A stretch of DNA of 64,000 nt from Acidovorax defluvii (GCA_003268905.1 QLTU01000005.1:124001-188000); one strand, 5' to 3'. Shown: positions 38,405-47,974, counted from the first letter of the stretch. A program made the numbers and translations. Notes: a model not told the origin generated them from the sequence alone.

Positions 38405-39088
38405 ATGGCCATTTCCCGAATGCAACTCTTGAAAGCCCGCCTGCCCGAATGGGTGCAGAACTGGCTTGAAGTCATCATCCCCGGCTCGCAAATCCTGCTG
38501 ATCCTGGTTGTGGCATGGCTGTTGCAGCGCACGCTGCGCCGCCTGGTGCGCCGCGCCAGTGCGCACTACCAGCTACCCGATGAATTGCTGGTGCCCATCA
38601 ACGGCCTGATCCGTTGGCTCATCATTGCCAGCGCGCTGTTGCTGGTGCTTGAACGCATGGGCGTCTCGGCCACGGTGCTATGGACGGCTTTCACGGGCTT
38701 CGCCACCGTGGGCGCGGTGGCATTTTTTGCCGCCTGGAGCGTGCTGTCCAACCTGTTTTGTGCGCTGCTCATCTTCACGGTGCGGCCTTTTCGCATTGGG
38801 GACTACATCGAGGTGCTGGACACCGCAGACAAGCCCGGCGCCAAGGGCCGCGTGGTGGATATCAATCTGCTTTACACCACGCTGGAGGACCATGGCGCAG
38901 CGGTGGGCCACACGGCGTGGCTGCAGATTCCAAACGCACTGATCTTTCAGCGCGTGGTGCGCCGCTTTCAGCATTACCCGCCACCCGCAGAGGCTGCGCC
39001 ACCAACGGAGCCGACCGCGCCGGTGCAAGCCGTGGCCGCACCCCTGCAGCCGAGTGCCCTACCCGTCAGCACCGCACCGGGGCCATAG
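38405..39088 (+). CDS. MscS-type mechanosensitive ion channel protein
   Basis: A 227-residue membrane protein with about three helices (30-45, 75-95, 100-130). VGAVAFFAAWSVLSNLFCALLIFTVRPFRIGDYIEV is the MscS pore helix and start of the beta domain. The domain is shorter than in E. coli MscS (286 residues), and a Pro/Ala-rich tail (about 195-227) replaces the usual C-terminus. Probably an osmotic-release channel or regulator. Confidence 0.87.
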   Translation: MAISRMQLLKARLPEWVQNWLEVIIPGSQILLILVVAWLLQRTLRRLVRRASAHYQLPDELLVPINGLIRWLIIASALLLVLERMGVSATVLWTAFTGFATVGAVAFFAAWSVLSNLFCALLIFTVRPFRIGDYIEVLDTADKPGAKGRVVDINLLYTTLEDHGAAVGHTAWLQIPNALIFQRVVRRFQHYPPPAEAAPPTEPTAPVQAVAAPLQPSALPVSTAPGP

Positions 39089-39107
39089 AGCAGACCTGCG
39101 ACAAAAG

Positions 39108-40277
39108 TCAGGGCAGCAGATCCAGCGCCTGCAGATAGGCGGGCTGGTACATCAGCTCATCCCACGCCTGCGGCAGGGTTTCGGGCAGCAGCGCCAGGCG
39201 ACGCGATTCGCTGTCCACGCTGGGCTGCCAGCGGCCCTGTGAAAGGGCAGCGTCGAGGCCGTCGATGAGTTCGTCCACAGCCTCGCCGTTGCCCACGCTC
39301 TGGTTGCACAGCAGCACCAGGTCGCAGCCTGCAGCGAGCGCCGCGATGGCGGCGTCGGTGTAGCTGACCACCTGGCCGTCAAGGCGGCGCGCGCCTTCCA
39401 TGCTGAGGTCGTCACTGAAGATGGCGCCATCAAAACGCATCTGGCGGCGCAGGATGTCCTGCAGCCACCGCTGCGAAAAGCCCGCCGGGCGGCTATCGAC
39501 CTTGGGGTAGATCACATGCGCCGGCATCACGCTGGTGAGCGTGCTGCTGAGCCAGGGATACGGCGCGGCGTCGTCGGCCAAAATGGCCTTGAGGCTGCGG
39601 TTATCGACCGGCACTTCGGTGTGCGAGTCGGCCTTCACAAAGCCATGCCCCGGAAAATGCTTGCCGCAGTTGGCCATGCCCGCCTGCAGCAGGCCGTGCA
39701 TGAGGCTCTTGGCCAGCAGGGCCACCACGCGCGGGTCGCGGTGGAAGGATCGGTCGCCGATGACGCCGCTTCGGGAAGTGCCGGGCCGCCCCAAGCTGCC
39801 CGAGCCCCCGTGGGGGGCAGCCAGCGCTTGCGCTGGCGTGGGGGCCTCATCCGTCCAGTCGAGGTCCAGCACGGGCGTGAAGCTGAAGTCCACGCCACAG
39901 GCGCGCAGCTCGGTGCCCAGCACGTAGCCCGCCGCCGTGGCGGCGTTGGTGGCGCGCAGCGCGCCACTGCCGGGCACGGCCTTGGCACCCTTGCCGTCAT
40001 CCATCCACATGTCACCCAGCGCCCGCATGGGCGGCAGGTGGGTGAAGCCATCGGTGCGAAAACGCTGCACGCGGCCGCCTTCATGGTCCACACAGATCAG
40101 CAGGTCATCGCGCACGGCCTTGATGGCGGCTGTGAGCTGCAGCAGCTGTGCGCGGTTGCTCCAGTTGCGGGCGAACAGGATCACGCCGCCCGTCAGCGGG
40201 TGGGCCAGACGGCGGCGATCGGCGGCGGTCAGCTCTGTGCCTGCCACGTCGAGGATGAGGGGTGCGTGTTCGGTCAT
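39108..40277 (-). CDS. nagZ: Beta-N-acetylhexosaminidase NagZ with repeat-derived insert
   Basis: Removes GlcNAc from anhydro-muropeptides in peptidoglycan recycling. The 389 residues contain CVDHEGGRVQRFR near 63, CGKHFPGHGFVKADSHTEVP near 205 and the catalytic Asp in FSDDLSMEGA near 285. Between LDLDW (about 141) and RSGVIGDRSFHRDP lie 27 extra residues rich in Ala/Gly/Pro that usual NagZ proteins lack; the DNA (39774-39854) is a GC-rich palindromic element inserted in frame. The catalytic His/Asp motifs lie outside it, so activity is plausible. Confidence 0.93.
   Translation of the reverse strand: MTEHAPLILDVAGTELTAADRRRLAHPLTGGVILFARNWSNRAQLLQLTAAIKAVRDDLLICVDHEGGRVQRFRTDGFTHLPPMRALGDMWMDDGKGAKAVPGSGALRATNAATAAGYVLGTELRACGVDFSFTPVLDLDWTDEAPTPAQALAAPHGGSGSLGRPGTSRSGVIGDRSFHRDPRVVALLAKSLMHGLLQAGMANCGKHFPGHGFVKADSHTEVPVDNRSLKAILADDAAPYPWLSSTLTSVMPAHVIYPKVDSRPAGFSQRWLQDILRRQMRFDGAIFSDDLSMEGARRLDGQVVSYTDAAIAALAAGCDLVLLCNQSVGNGEAVDELIDGLDAALSQGRWQPSVDSESRRLALLPETLPQAWDELMYQPAYLQALDLLP
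39774..39854. repeat. GC-rich palindromic element inserted in nagZ
   Basis: 81 bases, a multiple of three, containing the palindromes CCAGCGC-TT-GCGCTGG and CCCCCGTGGGGGG. Such sequences resemble dispersed REP-like elements of Comamonadaceae. It adds 27 codons without stop to nagZ. Confidence 0.7.
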
Positions 40278-40293
40278 CGGGCTTCCAATCGTG

Positions 40294-40352
40294 AAATTGC
40301 TATTTAAACAATAGCTGGTTGCGCTTATTCAACAAGCGCTAAATGGCTATTT
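40294..40352. repeat. AGCGCTT-type repeat at the acpS 3' end
   Basis: TTGCTATTTAAACAATAGC...GCGCTTATTCAACAAGCGCTAAATGGCTATTT. A complete copy. Read on the minus strand its AAATAGCCATTT provides the TAG stop of acpS (40347-40349). It lies between acpS and nagZ. Confidence 0.85.
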
Positions 40353-40748
40353 GGCTTGAATTTTCTCCACCACGCAAAAGCTGGCGGCGTAGTCGGTTTC
40401 GTCGGTCACACTCAGATGCGCCGTGAGGCCTTTGGCCTCGAACCATTCCTTGAGCGCACCGTGCAGCACGATCACCGGCTGGCCGCTGGGCAGAGACCCC
40501 ACCTCACACGCGCGCCAGGTCATGGGCATGTGCATGCCCAGCCCGATGGCCTTGCTGAAGGCTTCCTTGGCGGAAAAGCGCGTAGCCAGGTAGCGCACGC
40601 CGCGCTCGGGCCACCGCGCGCTGCGCGCACGCCAGGTGGCCAGCTCGCCATCGGCCAGCACCTTTTCGGCAAACCGCTCGCCGTGGCGCTCCAGACTGGC
40701 CGCGATGCGGCGCACGTCGCAGATGTCGGTGCCAATGCCATAGATCAT
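40347..40748 (-). CDS. acpS: Holo-[acyl-carrier-protein] synthase
   Basis: Attaches 4'-phosphopantetheine to Ser37 of AcpP. The 133 residues start [19 protein letters not shown] (Asp8 metal ligand) and have [13 protein letters not shown] near 58, the second metal/CoA motif. The ATG overlaps the pdxJ stop (ATGA). The stop codon lies in a palindromic repeat. The conserved pdxJ-acpS-nagZ order supports the call. Confidence 0.97.
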   Translation of the reverse strand: MIYGIGTDICDVRRIAASLERHGERFAEKVLADGELATWRARSARWPERGVRYLATRFSAKEAFSKAIGLGMHMPMTWRACEVGSLPSGQPVIVLHGALKEWFEAKGLTAHLSVTDETDYAASFCVVEKIQAK

Positions 40749-41602
40749 GGTTTTGAATGAAATATGCCTCTAGCGCTTGATAAATAAGCGCTAGAAGCTA
40801 TCAAATCAGGAGTTTTCTCTGCTGCAAAGCCGGCATCGATACACGCTTGGTAGGCCTGCACGGTGGCTGCATAGCCCAGCTCCAGTGCATCGGCAATCAA
40901 GGCGTGACCGATGGAGACTTCGAGCACGCCGGGCACCTCGCGCACAAAGGCGGCGAGGTTGTCGCGGTTGAGATCATGCCCGGCATTCACGCCCAGGCCG
41001 GCATCCAGCGCCGCCTGGGCGGCGGCGGCGTAGCGCTTCAGCTCCTCGGCTTGCTGCGGCGTGCCCCAGGCTGCGGCGTAGGGCTCGGTGTACAGCTCCA
41101 CCCGGTCGGCGCCCACGTCCCGGGCAGCGGCCATCTGCTCAGGCACCGGGTCCATGAACAGGCTCACACGCACGCCCAGCTGCTTGCACTCGGCAATCAG
41201 CGGCGCCAAGCGCTCGGCATCCTGCGGAAAGCTCCAGCCGTGGTCGCTGGTGAACTGATCTTCGCTGTCGGGCACAAAGGTGACCTGCTGCGGCCCCATG
41301 CCCTGGCCCGCAAGCTCACGGATGAAGTCCATCAGGTTCTGCGACGGGTTGCCTTCGATGTTGTATTCGCGGTCGGTCCAGGCGCGCATCAGCGCCGCCA
41401 GTTCGAACACGTCCTGGCGGCGAATATGCCGCTCATCGGGCCGGGGGTGCACCGTGATGCCCTGGGCACCCGCCTGCAGGCACTGCTGGGCCGCGCGCGT
41501 GACGCTGGGAATGCCCAGGTGGCGCGTGTTGCGCACCAGGGCCACCTTGTTGACATTGACCGACAAGGCGGTGCGGTGCGGGGTGTGTTCAGACATGTTC
41601 AT
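40745..41602 (-). CDS. pdxJ: Pyridoxine 5'-phosphate synthase, with repeat-derived C-terminus
   Basis: Condenses aminoacetone phosphate and deoxyxylulose phosphate to pyridoxine phosphate. The 285 residues start [22 protein letters not shown] at 41602, overlapping the recO stop by ATGA; MSEH at 41596 is an alternative. Catalytic regions HPRPDERHI near 52, EYNIEGNP near 80 and [11 protein letters not shown] near 205 are intact. The last 20-odd residues (from about [11 protein letters not shown]) are encoded by a copy of the AGCGCTT repeat, so the natural C-terminus was probably replaced. Confidence 0.95.
   Translation of the reverse strand: MNMSEHTPHRTALSVNVNKVALVRNTRHLGIPSVTRAAQQCLQAGAQGITVHPRPDERHIRRQDVFELAALMRAWTDREYNIEGNPSQNLMDFIRELAGQGMGPQQVTFVPDSEDQFTSDHGWSFPQDAERLAPLIAECKQLGVRVSLFMDPVPEQMAAARDVGADRVELYTEPYAAAWGTPQQAEELKRYAAAAQAALDAGLGVNAGHDLNRDNLAAFVREVPGVLEVSIGHALIADALELGYAATVQAYQACIDAGFAAEKTPDLIASSAYLSSARGIFHSKP
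40763..40808. repeat. AGCGCTT-type repeat within the pdxJ 3' end
   Basis: ATGCCTCTAGCGCTTGATA...AATAAGCGCTAGAAGCTATCAAA. A complete, well-conserved copy. The whole element is translated as the pdxJ tail, just before the acpS start. Confidence 0.85.
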
Positions 41603-42360
41603 AAGGACTGCAGGTCGATCATGAGCTGGCGGGTGCGCAGCGTGGGGCTCCCGCAATGGTATTGCAGCAGGGCGCGCAACTGGGGCTTGAGTTCGGCGGC
41701 CACCGGGGCACAGGCGCGCAAGGTGGCGGTGTAGCTGGCCACGTCATCGAGCGCGCGCTGCAAAGCCTGCCACTGGCTGCCGAGCAGGCCGGCGCGGTCT
41801 GACGTGGACGCGGCGCGCAAGCCGCCCTCGGGCACCAGCGTGTAGCGCGTGTCAGCCTGCAACGGCGCAAGAGTCATGGTCTGCGCATCCAGGCTGGGCA
41901 GCAGGCCGATCTCACGCAGCAGCAGCAACTCGAAACTGCGCAGCACGGGCTCCAGGGCATCGCCATGCTCGCTGGCCAGCACCCGCACGACCCCCGCATA
42001 GGCATCGAACAGCGCAGGGTGCGGATCGGCGCGCGCCAGCAGGCGCAGCAACAGCTCGTTGAGGTACATGCCCGACAGCAGTGCGTCACCCGTGGGCATC
42101 ACATGGCCGCCCACCCACTCGGCACCCTTGAGCGTGTGAATGTCGGCCGTGCCATCACCGGCGAGCGTGTAGGTCACGAGCAAGGGCTGCAGCGGCAGCA
42201 GCACCGGGCGAAAGTTGGAGCTGGGCTTCTTGGCGCCCTTGGCCACCAGGGCCACGCGCCCCTGGCGTCGGCAAAACACTTCCAGAATCAGGCTGGACTC
42301 GCTCCAGTCGTAGCTGTGCAGCACATAGGCAGGCTCATCGGAAACGCGGCGCGCGGGCAT
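41599..42360 (-). CDS. recO: DNA repair protein RecO
   Basis: Loads RecA on SSB-coated gaps in the RecFOR pathway. The 253 residues have the N-terminal OB fold ([36 protein letters not shown]) and a helical C-terminal domain. No zinc Cys cluster is seen. It lies in the usual era-recO-pdxJ-acpS order and couples to pdxJ by ATGA. Confidence 0.94.
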   Translation of the reverse strand: MPARRVSDEPAYVLHSYDWSESSLILEVFCRRQGRVALVAKGAKKPSSNFRPVLLPLQPLLVTYTLAGDGTADIHTLKGAEWVGGHVMPTGDALLSGMYLNELLLRLLARADPHPALFDAYAGVVRVLASEHGDALEPVLRSFELLLLREIGLLPSLDAQTMTLAPLQADTRYTLVPEGGLRAASTSDRAGLLGSQWQALQRALDDVASYTATLRACAPVAAELKPQLRALLQYHCGSPTLRTRQLMIDLQSL

Positions 42361-42363
42361 GGA

Positions 42364-42416
42364 TTGCTATGTTATCAATAGCTGAGAGCGCTTATCCATC
42401 AAGCGCTGGAGGCCAA
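42364..42416. repeat. AGCGCTT-type repeat between recO and era
   Basis: TTGCTATGTTATCAATAGC...GAGAGCGCTTATCC...AAGCGCTGGAGGCCAATT. A complete copy immediately upstream of the recO start (42360). It may carry or replace the recO ribosome site on the mRNA. Confidence 0.82.
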
Positions 42417-42599
42417 TTCTCTTCAGATCAAAGATCCACCGCACTCGAACGCCCGGCGCACTGCCCAAAGGCGTCACGGCGCTCGTTGATCAGAAGGCCG
42501 CGGAGCAGGCCATGCCAGCGGATGTCGCGGAAAGGGCTTTGCCCGGCCGCTGACGTCGTCCCCTTGAGGGGAAGGCGCCGCAGGCGACTCAGGGGGAAC
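42417..42599. repeat. recO-era spacer with a GC-rich REP-like hairpin
   Basis: No gene is supported in this gap. CCCCTTGAG (42560-42568) pairs with CTCAGGGGG (42588-42596, one wobble), enclosing GGCGCC. The hairpin lies 4 bases after the era stop on the minus strand, with no T-run. It looks like a dispersed GC-rich repeat and may protect the era mRNA end or block read-through. Confidence 0.6.
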
Positions 42600-43604
42600 T
42601 CACTCATAGCCGAACGAGCGCACGCGCGCTTCATCGTCTGCCCAGCCAGAGCGCACCTTGACCCACAGCTCCAGGAACACTTTGGCATCCATGAGCTTTT
42701 CCAGCTCCTGGCGGGCTTCGGTGCCGATGCGCTTCAAACGCTCGCCCTTGTCGCCAATCACCATCATCTTGTGGTTGTCGCGCTCGACCACGATGGTGGC
42801 GGCAATCTTGACCATGCGTTTGTGCGCCTTGCTGGCTTCTTCATCGAACTTGTCGATGACCACCGTAGAGGTGTAAGGCAGCTCATCGCCCGTGAAGCGA
42901 AACAGCTTTTCGCGCACAGTCTCGGAAGCGAGAAACTTCTCGCTGCGGTCGGTCAGCTCGTCTTCGGCATACCACCAGGCTTGCTCGGGCAAGTATTTGG
43001 CGCAGATGCCAAACAGCCGCTCGATGTCGCCCTTGTTCTTGGCCGACATGGGCACGAATTCAGCAAACGGGTGGCGCTCCTGCATGCTCTTGAGCCAGGG
43101 CGCCAGTTCGGCGCGGCGGTGCACCATGTCGAGCTTGTTGGCCACCAGCAGCGTGGGAATGCCAGGCTTGAACAGCGAGAGCACCTTGGCATCGGCCAGC
43201 GTGAAGTTGCCGGCCTCGACGACAAACAGGATCAGGTCCACATCGCCGATCGCACCCATCACTGTCTTGTTCAGCGACTTGTTGAGCGCCGTGGCGTGGC
43301 GGGTCTGGAATCCGGGGGTGTCGACAAAAATGAACTGCGTCTGCTCGCGCGTGCGGATGCCCGTGATGCGGTGCCGCGTGGTCTGCGCCTTGCGCGAGGT
43401 GATGCTGATCTTCTGGCCCACCAGCGCATTGAGCAGCGTGGACTTGCCCACATTGGGCTTGCCCACGATGGCGATCACGCCACAGCGCTGGCCCGGCACG
43501 GCCGCCGGTGCGCCCGCGGCGGCCAGCATGGCTTCGAGGTCATTTTGCACCGGAGCGCTTTCAGTGCCTGCGTCATCAGCTACATCTTTAGTAGCATCGT
43601 TCAT
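42600..43604 (-). CDS. era: GTPase Era
   Basis: Binds 16S rRNA near its 3' end during 30S assembly. From ATG 43604 (overlapping the rnc stop by ATGA) it has 334 residues: an extra 40-residue acidic N-terminus, G1 [14 protein letters not shown]2/G3 [10 protein letters not shown]4 NKLDMV, then the KH domain with [22 protein letters not shown] near 280. Longer readings are in rnc. Confidence 0.97.
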   Translation of the reverse strand: MNDATKDVADDAGTESAPVQNDLEAMLAAAGAPAAVPGQRCGVIAIVGKPNVGKSTLLNALVGQKISITSRKAQTTRHRITGIRTREQTQFIFVDTPGFQTRHATALNKSLNKTVMGAIGDVDLILFVVEAGNFTLADAKVLSLFKPGIPTLLVANKLDMVHRRAELAPWLKSMQERHPFAEFVPMSAKNKGDIERLFGICAKYLPEQAWWYAEDELTDRSEKFLASETVREKLFRFTGDELPYTSTVVIDKFDEEASKAHKRMVKIAATIVVERDNHKMMVIGDKGERLKRIGTEARQELEKLMDAKVFLELWVKVRSGWADDEARVRSFGYE

Positions 43605-44284
43605 ATGTTTTTCGCTTTCAGTGTGGCCAGCATGGCGGCGGCGGCGGCCTGTTCGCCGGCACGGCGCGAACCGCCAATGCCACGTTCGGCCAGGCCCAGT
43701 TCGGTGATCACGCATTCCACGTCAAAGGTCTGGCGGTGCGCCGCCCCTACCGTGGCCACCACGCTGTATTGCGGCAGCTTCATTTTGCGACCCTGGAGCC
43801 ACTCCTGCAACGCGGTCTTGGGGTCTTTGGCAGCGGCCTGCATCTGAGGGTTGATCTCCACCCCCTGAAACAGACGGTGCACCAGCGCTTCGGCACTGGT
43901 GTAACCGGCATCGAGGTAAACGGCGCCAATCAGGGCTTCAAGGGCATCGGCAAGAATGGAGGGCCGTTGCTGGCCGCCAGATTTGGACTCGCCCTCGCCC
44001 AGGCGCAACACGTCAGACACTTGCAGACGCAGTGCCAGCTGGTGCAACGTATCCTGCTTGACCAGGTTGGCACGCACACGCGAGAGATCGCCCTCGGGCA
44101 AATCGCTCAGCCGCTGGTAAAGCAAGCTGGCCACAGCCAGATTGAGCACCGAATCGCCCAGAAACTCCAGGCGTTCATTGTGGTCTGCCGAAAAACTGCG
44201 GTGCGTGATGGCACGCTGCAGCAATGACGCGTTGGAAAAGGTGTGCTGCAGACGGGTCTGCAGCGCTAGTAGAGCCGGCTGCAC
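43601..44284 (-). CDS. rnc: Ribonuclease III
   Basis: Cleaves double-stranded RNA in rRNA precursors and mRNA leaders. The 227 residues contain the catalytic signature [20 protein letters not shown] near 37-56, the second acidic site [13 protein letters not shown] near 115, and a C-terminal dsRNA-binding domain ([20 protein letters not shown]). It couples to era. Confidence 0.98.
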   Translation of the reverse strand: MQPALLALQTRLQHTFSNASLLQRAITHRSFSADHNERLEFLGDSVLNLAVASLLYQRLSDLPEGDLSRVRANLVKQDTLHQLALRLQVSDVLRLGEGESKSGGQQRPSILADALEALIGAVYLDAGYTSAEALVHRLFQGVEINPQMQAAAKDPKTALQEWLQGRKMKLPQYSVVATVGAAHRQTFDVECVITELGLAERGIGGSRRAGEQAAAAAMLATLKAKNI

Positions 44285-44647
44285 CTAGTTGGTCTGCGCT
44301 TCAAAGCGATACACCAGATAGGCAGGGCCTGCCAGTGCAATCTCGCGTGCGTACTTGAAAGACACCACCACCTTGTCGCCACTCTTGGTCACTTCAAGGT
44401 CGGAGCCCTTGATGGACGTGATGTCATCAATCGCCGCAGCGCGGTCGAAGGCCGCACGCACACCAGGCACCGTGCTTTCAAACTTGGCTTTTTCGATGGC
44501 TTTCTTGGCAGAGGTGTATTCCAGAAAGATCGGAATGGACTGCCCGCCAATGGCAAAGGCCGCCACGGCAAACAAACCAACAAAGATCAACCCAAAGAAC
44601 GACAGGCCGCGCTGGCGCGACCGGCTGGCTGTGCGATGCATGCTCAT
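44285..44647 (-). CDS. DUF4845 membrane-anchored protein
   Basis: A 120-residue protein starting at 44647 after GAGGGG. A Lys/Arg-rich N-terminus and one membrane helix (LSFFGLIFVGLFAVAAFAIGG) are followed by a soluble domain (about 45-120) with KKAIEKAKFESTVPGVRAAFDRAA. The family is regularly found between lepB and rnc in betaproteobacteria; function unknown, perhaps linked to secretion. It resembles a pilin-like small anchored protein in topology. Confidence 0.85.
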   Translation of the reverse strand: MSMHRTASRSRQRGLSFFGLIFVGLFAVAAFAIGGQSIPIFLEYTSAKKAIEKAKFESTVPGVRAAFDRAAAIDDITSIKGSDLEVTKSGDKVVVSFKYAREIALAGPAYLVYRFEAQTN

Positions 44648-44681
44648 ACTTTTACCCCTCGTTGTTGTGTGTCTGCGCTCT

Positions 44682-45656
44682 TCAATGAAAAGCACCAATC
44701 CGCTTGAGATTGCCAAAATTCATCCAGACAAAGAACGCCTTGCCCACGATGTTGGCCTCGGGAACAAACCCCCAATAGCGCGAATCCAGCGAATTATCGC
44801 GGTTGTCGCCCATCATGAAATAGTGTCCCTCTGGCACCTTGCAAACGACGCCTTCGACACTGTAGCGGCAGTTATCGCGGTAGGCAAAGTTGGTGGCACC
44901 CTGCACAAAAGCAGGCGCCTCGGGGGTGTTCAGCAGCCGGTGCGGCTGGGTACCCAGCTGCTCTTCGTACTGCTTGAAATACCGCATGCTGTCTTTGTCA
45001 AAAAAATCTGGTTCAGCCGTGGTGTCAACCGGCTTTCCGTTCACGGTGAGGCGCTTGTTGAGGTAGGCCACTTCGTCGCCAGGCACGCCCACCACGCGCT
45101 TGATGTAGTCAAGGCTGGGCTGCGGTGGATAGCGAAACACCATCACATCACCCCGAGCAGGTTGGTTGCCCTCAATGATTTTGGTGTTGATGACCGGCAG
45201 CCGCACACCGTAGGTGAACTTGTTGACCAAAATGAGGTCGCCCACCAGCAAGGTGGGGATCATGGAGCCCGAAGGAATCTTGAAAGGTTCAAACAAAAAC
45301 GAGCGCAGGAAAAACACCGCAGCGATCACGGGGAACAACCCCGCGGTCCAATCCAGCCACCAGGGCTGCATCAGGATGCGGCCCTTGGCCTCCTGCACGT
45401 CCACATCCACCTTCTGGATGCCCATGCGGTCGAGTTCGGCGCGGCGTTGTACGGCCGCATCCTCGATGGCCTGCGCCGCCCGGCGCCTGCGCGGCAGAAA
45501 AACCATGCGCTCTGCCAGCCAGTAGGCCCCGGTAACCACGGTGGCCAAAAACAGCAGCAACGCAAAGTTGCCCTCGATGGCGCCCATGTACCAGGCGCCG
45601 ACGTAGCCCGCAAAGGCAGCGAGCACCAGAGAAGTCAGGATCTGCATGAACTGCAT
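44682..45656 (-). CDS. lepB: Signal peptidase I
   Basis: Cleaves signal peptides at the outer face of the inner membrane. The 324 residues have two N-terminal membrane segments (about 5-25 and 30-50), a third at about 105-125, then the catalytic Ser in IPSGSMIPTLLVGDLILVNKF near 133, the Lys in LDYIKRVVGVPGD near 188, and GDNRDNSLDSRYWG near 285. The ATG overlaps the lepA stop by one base (TGATG). Confidence 0.97.
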   Translation of the reverse strand: MQFMQILTSLVLAAFAGYVGAWYMGAIEGNFALLLFLATVVTGAYWLAERMVFLPRRRRAAQAIEDAAVQRRAELDRMGIQKVDVDVQEAKGRILMQPWWLDWTAGLFPVIAAVFFLRSFLFEPFKIPSGSMIPTLLVGDLILVNKFTYGVRLPVINTKIIEGNQPARGDVMVFRYPPQPSLDYIKRVVGVPGDEVAYLNKRLTVNGKPVDTTAEPDFFDKDSMRYFKQYEEQLGTQPHRLLNTPEAPAFVQGATNFAYRDNCRYSVEGVVCKVPEGHYFMMGDNRDNSLDSRYWGFVPEANIVGKAFFVWMNFGNLKRIGAFH

Positions 45657-47464
45657 CAATCTTCCACCTGCAAAATGGCCAGAAATGCCTCTTGGGGCAC
45701 CTCGACCGAGCCAATCTGTTTCATGCGTTTTTTGCCTGCCTTCTGCTTTTCGAGAAGCTTGCGCTTGCGGCTGACGTCACCGCCGTAGCATTTTGCCAGC
45801 ACGTTCTTGCGCAGTGCCTTGATGGTTTCGCGCGCAATGATGTTGGCGCCGATGGCCGCCTGAATGGCCACGTCATACATCTGGCGGCTGATGATTTCGC
45901 GCATTTTGGCCACCACGGCACGGCCGCGGTACTGCGACTGCGAGCGGTGCACGATGATGGACAGCGCGTCCACCTTTTCGCCATTGAGAAGAATGTCGAC
46001 CTTCACCACATCGGAAGCACGGTACTCCTTGAACTCATAGTCCATGGAGGCATAGCCGCGCGACACCGACTTGAGCTTGTCGAAGAAGTCGAGCACGATC
46101 TCGCCCAGCGGCATTTCATAGGTGAGCATGACCTGGCGCCCGTGGTACGCCATGTTCATCTGCACACCGCGCTTCTGGTTGGCCAGCGTCATCACCGGGC
46201 CCACGTAGTCCTGGGGCATGTAGAGGTGCACCGTGACGATGGGCTCGCGGATTTCCTCCAGCCGCCCCTGGTCCGGCATCTTGGACGGGTTCTCGACCAT
46301 GATCACCTCGCCATCGGCCCGGACCACCTGGTACACCACGCTGGGCGCGGTGGTGATGAGGTCCTGGTCGAACTCGCGCTCCAGTCGCTCCTGCACGATT
46401 TCCATGTGCAGCAAACCGAGGAAGCCGCAACGGAAACCAAAGCCCAGCGCCTGGCTGACTTCGGGCTCGTAATGCAACGATGCGTCATTGAGCTTGAGCT
46501 TTTCGAGGGCGTCGCGCAGCGAGTCGTATTCGCTGGCCTCGGTGGGGTAAAGCCCGGCAAACACCTGGGGCTGGATTTCCTTGAAACCGGGCAGCGCTTC
46601 GGTGGCGGGGCCCGCGTTGTTGGGCAGCTTCTTTTCGAGCGTGATGGTGTCGCCCACCTTGGCCGCCTGCAGCTCCTTGATGCCCGCAATGATGTAGCCC
46701 ACCTGACCGGCATCGAGCGAATTGCGTGGCTCGTTGGCCGGTGTGAACACACCCAGGTTGTCGGCGTTGTAAACAGCGCCCGAGGCCATCATCTTGATGC
46801 GCTCGCCCTTGAGCAGGCGGCCATCGACCACGCGCACCAGCATCACCACGCCCACATAGCTGTCGAACCAGCTGTCGATGATCATCGCGCGCAGGGGGCC
46901 CGTGGCGTTGCCCCTGGGCGCTGGCACCTTCGCGACAATGGCTTCGAGAATTTCGTCAATGCCCATGCCGGTCTTGGCCGAACAGGGAATGGCGTCGGTC
47001 GCGTCGATACCGATCACATCTTCGATTTCCGCCTTGGCATTGTCGGGATCAGCGTTCGGAAGATCCATCTTGTTGAGCACGGGAACCACTTCCACACCGA
47101 GGTCCAGCGCGGTGTAGCAATTGGCCACCGTCTGCGCCTCAACACCTTGCGATGCGTCCACCACCAGCAGCGCACCCTCGCAGGCCGACAACGAGCGGCT
47201 CACTTCATAAGAGAAGTCCACGTGGCCCGGTGTGTCGATCAGATTGAGGTTATAGACCTGCCCGTCCTGGGCCTTGTATTGCAGGGCAGCAGTCTGTGCC
47301 TTGATGGTTATCCCACGCTCTTTCTCGATGTCCATCGAGTCAAGCACCTGCGCCTCCATGTCGCGGTCCGCAAGTCCGCCACACCGCTGGATCAAGCGAT
47401 CGGCCAACGTCGATTTGCCATGGTCGATGTGCGCAATGATGGAAAAATTTCTGATGTGTTTCAT
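45656..47464 (-). CDS. lepA: Elongation factor 4 (LepA)
   Basis: Ribosome-binding GTPase that back-translocates or aids initiation. The 602 residues have G1 [17 protein letters not shown]3 DTPGHVDF, G4 [10 protein letters not shown], and the LepA-specific C-terminal domain ([22 protein letters not shown]). The ATG at 47464 is preferred over TTG at 47467. First gene of lepA-lepB-DUF4845-rnc-era. A terminator-like hairpin sits only 50 bases upstream. Confidence 0.97.
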   Translation of the reverse strand: MKHIRNFSIIAHIDHGKSTLADRLIQRCGGLADRDMEAQVLDSMDIEKERGITIKAQTAALQYKAQDGQVYNLNLIDTPGHVDFSYEVSRSLSACEGALLVVDASQGVEAQTVANCYTALDLGVEVVPVLNKMDLPNADPDNAKAEIEDVIGIDATDAIPCSAKTGMGIDEILEAIVAKVPAPRGNATGPLRAMIIDSWFDSYVGVVMLVRVVDGRLLKGERIKMMASGAVYNADNLGVFTPANEPRNSLDAGQVGYIIAGIKELQAAKVGDTITLEKKLPNNAGPATEALPGFKEIQPQVFAGLYPTEASEYDSLRDALEKLKLNDASLHYEPEVSQALGFGFRCGFLGLLHMEIVQERLEREFDQDLITTAPSVVYQVVRADGEVIMVENPSKMPDQGRLEEIREPIVTVHLYMPQDYVGPVMTLANQKRGVQMNMAYHGRQVMLTYEMPLGEIVLDFFDKLKSVSRGYASMDYEFKEYRASDVVKVDILLNGEKVDALSIIVHRSQSQYRGRAVVAKMREIISRQMYDVAIQAAIGANIIARETIKALRKNVLAKCYGGDVSRKRKLLEKQKAGKKRMKQIGSVEVPQEAFLAILQVED

Positions 47465-47505
47465 CAACGGGAAGCGTCAAGTAATTGAATTGAAACGGCG
47501 CGGAC

Positions 47506-47540
47506 AAGAAAAAAGGGCGCGTCGAATGGCGACGCGCCCT
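47506..47540 (-). terminator. Terminator or attenuator in the lepA leader
   Basis: AGGGCGCGTCG (47514-47524) pairs perfectly with CGACGCGCCCT (47530-47540) around a 5-base loop. On the minus strand TTTTTTCTTG follows. It lies 435 bases after the mucD stop but only about 50 before lepA, so it either ends an unannotated transcript or regulates lepA by attenuation. Confidence 0.85.
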
Positions 47541-47905
47541 GAACCAACAATCATTGGCAACTGCGAAGGTTGGAGCCTCATTGTAGGCAAAAAGCCTGAA
47601 CCCATGAGCCATCAACCCCACATGTGAAGCGCGTTGCTGCAGTGCAACAAGCATTTTATACACAACTTATTCACAAGCAGCATCCGAGCAACATGGGACA
47701 ACTTGTGGGCTAGCTGCGGATCTGTGGTGCAGGGGCCATGCCCATTTCACAATATGATCCCAGCGCCGACTCATATGTCGATATGTGTTGAACGCAGGGC
47801 CGCATTCTATCCAATCTGATCGATGCGCAGTTTTCCGGGTGAGCGAAAACCAACCCTCATCTTCCGAAATTAATTTGGCCGCAATTGCTCTCGGAGGCGA
47901 TCCAG
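47541..47905 (-). other. Gene-free interval upstream of lepA
   Basis: No coding region is convincing in either strand. It is more A+T-rich than its surroundings. It holds a -10-like TACAAT on the minus strand (47580-47585), whose transcript would be about 65 bases and end at the terminator at 47506-47540. A small hairpin GTTGC-TGCAGT-GCAAC lies at 47632-47647, and the tandem DnaA boxes are next to it. A small RNA or the lepA promoter/leader is likely here. Confidence 0.4.
47656..47675 (+). promoter_or_regulatory. Two tandem DnaA boxes
   Basis: TTATACACA (47656-47664) and TTATTCACA (47667-47675), both exact matches to TTATNCACA, in the same orientation with starts 11 bases apart (one helix turn). 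This spacing allows cooperative DnaA binding. They lie about 190 bases before lepA. Confidence 0.55.
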
Positions 47906-47907
47906 AC

Positions 47908-47934
47908 GAAAGAAACCCCGGATATACACCCGGG
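47908..47934 (-). terminator. Terminator after mucD
   Basis: CCCGG-ATATACAC-CCGGG (47917-47934) followed on the minus strand by GTTTCTTTCG. A second GC hairpin (GCGCCC-TGA-GGGCGC as read on minus, about 47944-47958) precedes it. They lie just after the mucD stop at 47975. Confidence 0.65.
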
Positions 47935-47974
47935 ATTTCCCTGCGCGCCCTCAGGGCGCCCCCTCAGTGCCAGC

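Noticed and set aside
36415-38532. 705-codon open frame antisense to lysS
   Set aside because: Shadow frame with low-complexity composition; lysS and downstream genes explain the region.
42428-42688. 86-codon minus-strand frame between recO and era
   Set aside because: Overlaps the era end and consists mainly of the GC-rich hairpin repeat.
45692-47488. 598-codon open frame antisense to lepA
   Set aside because: Same effect of GC-rich codon bias; no homology features and lepA is complete on the other strand.
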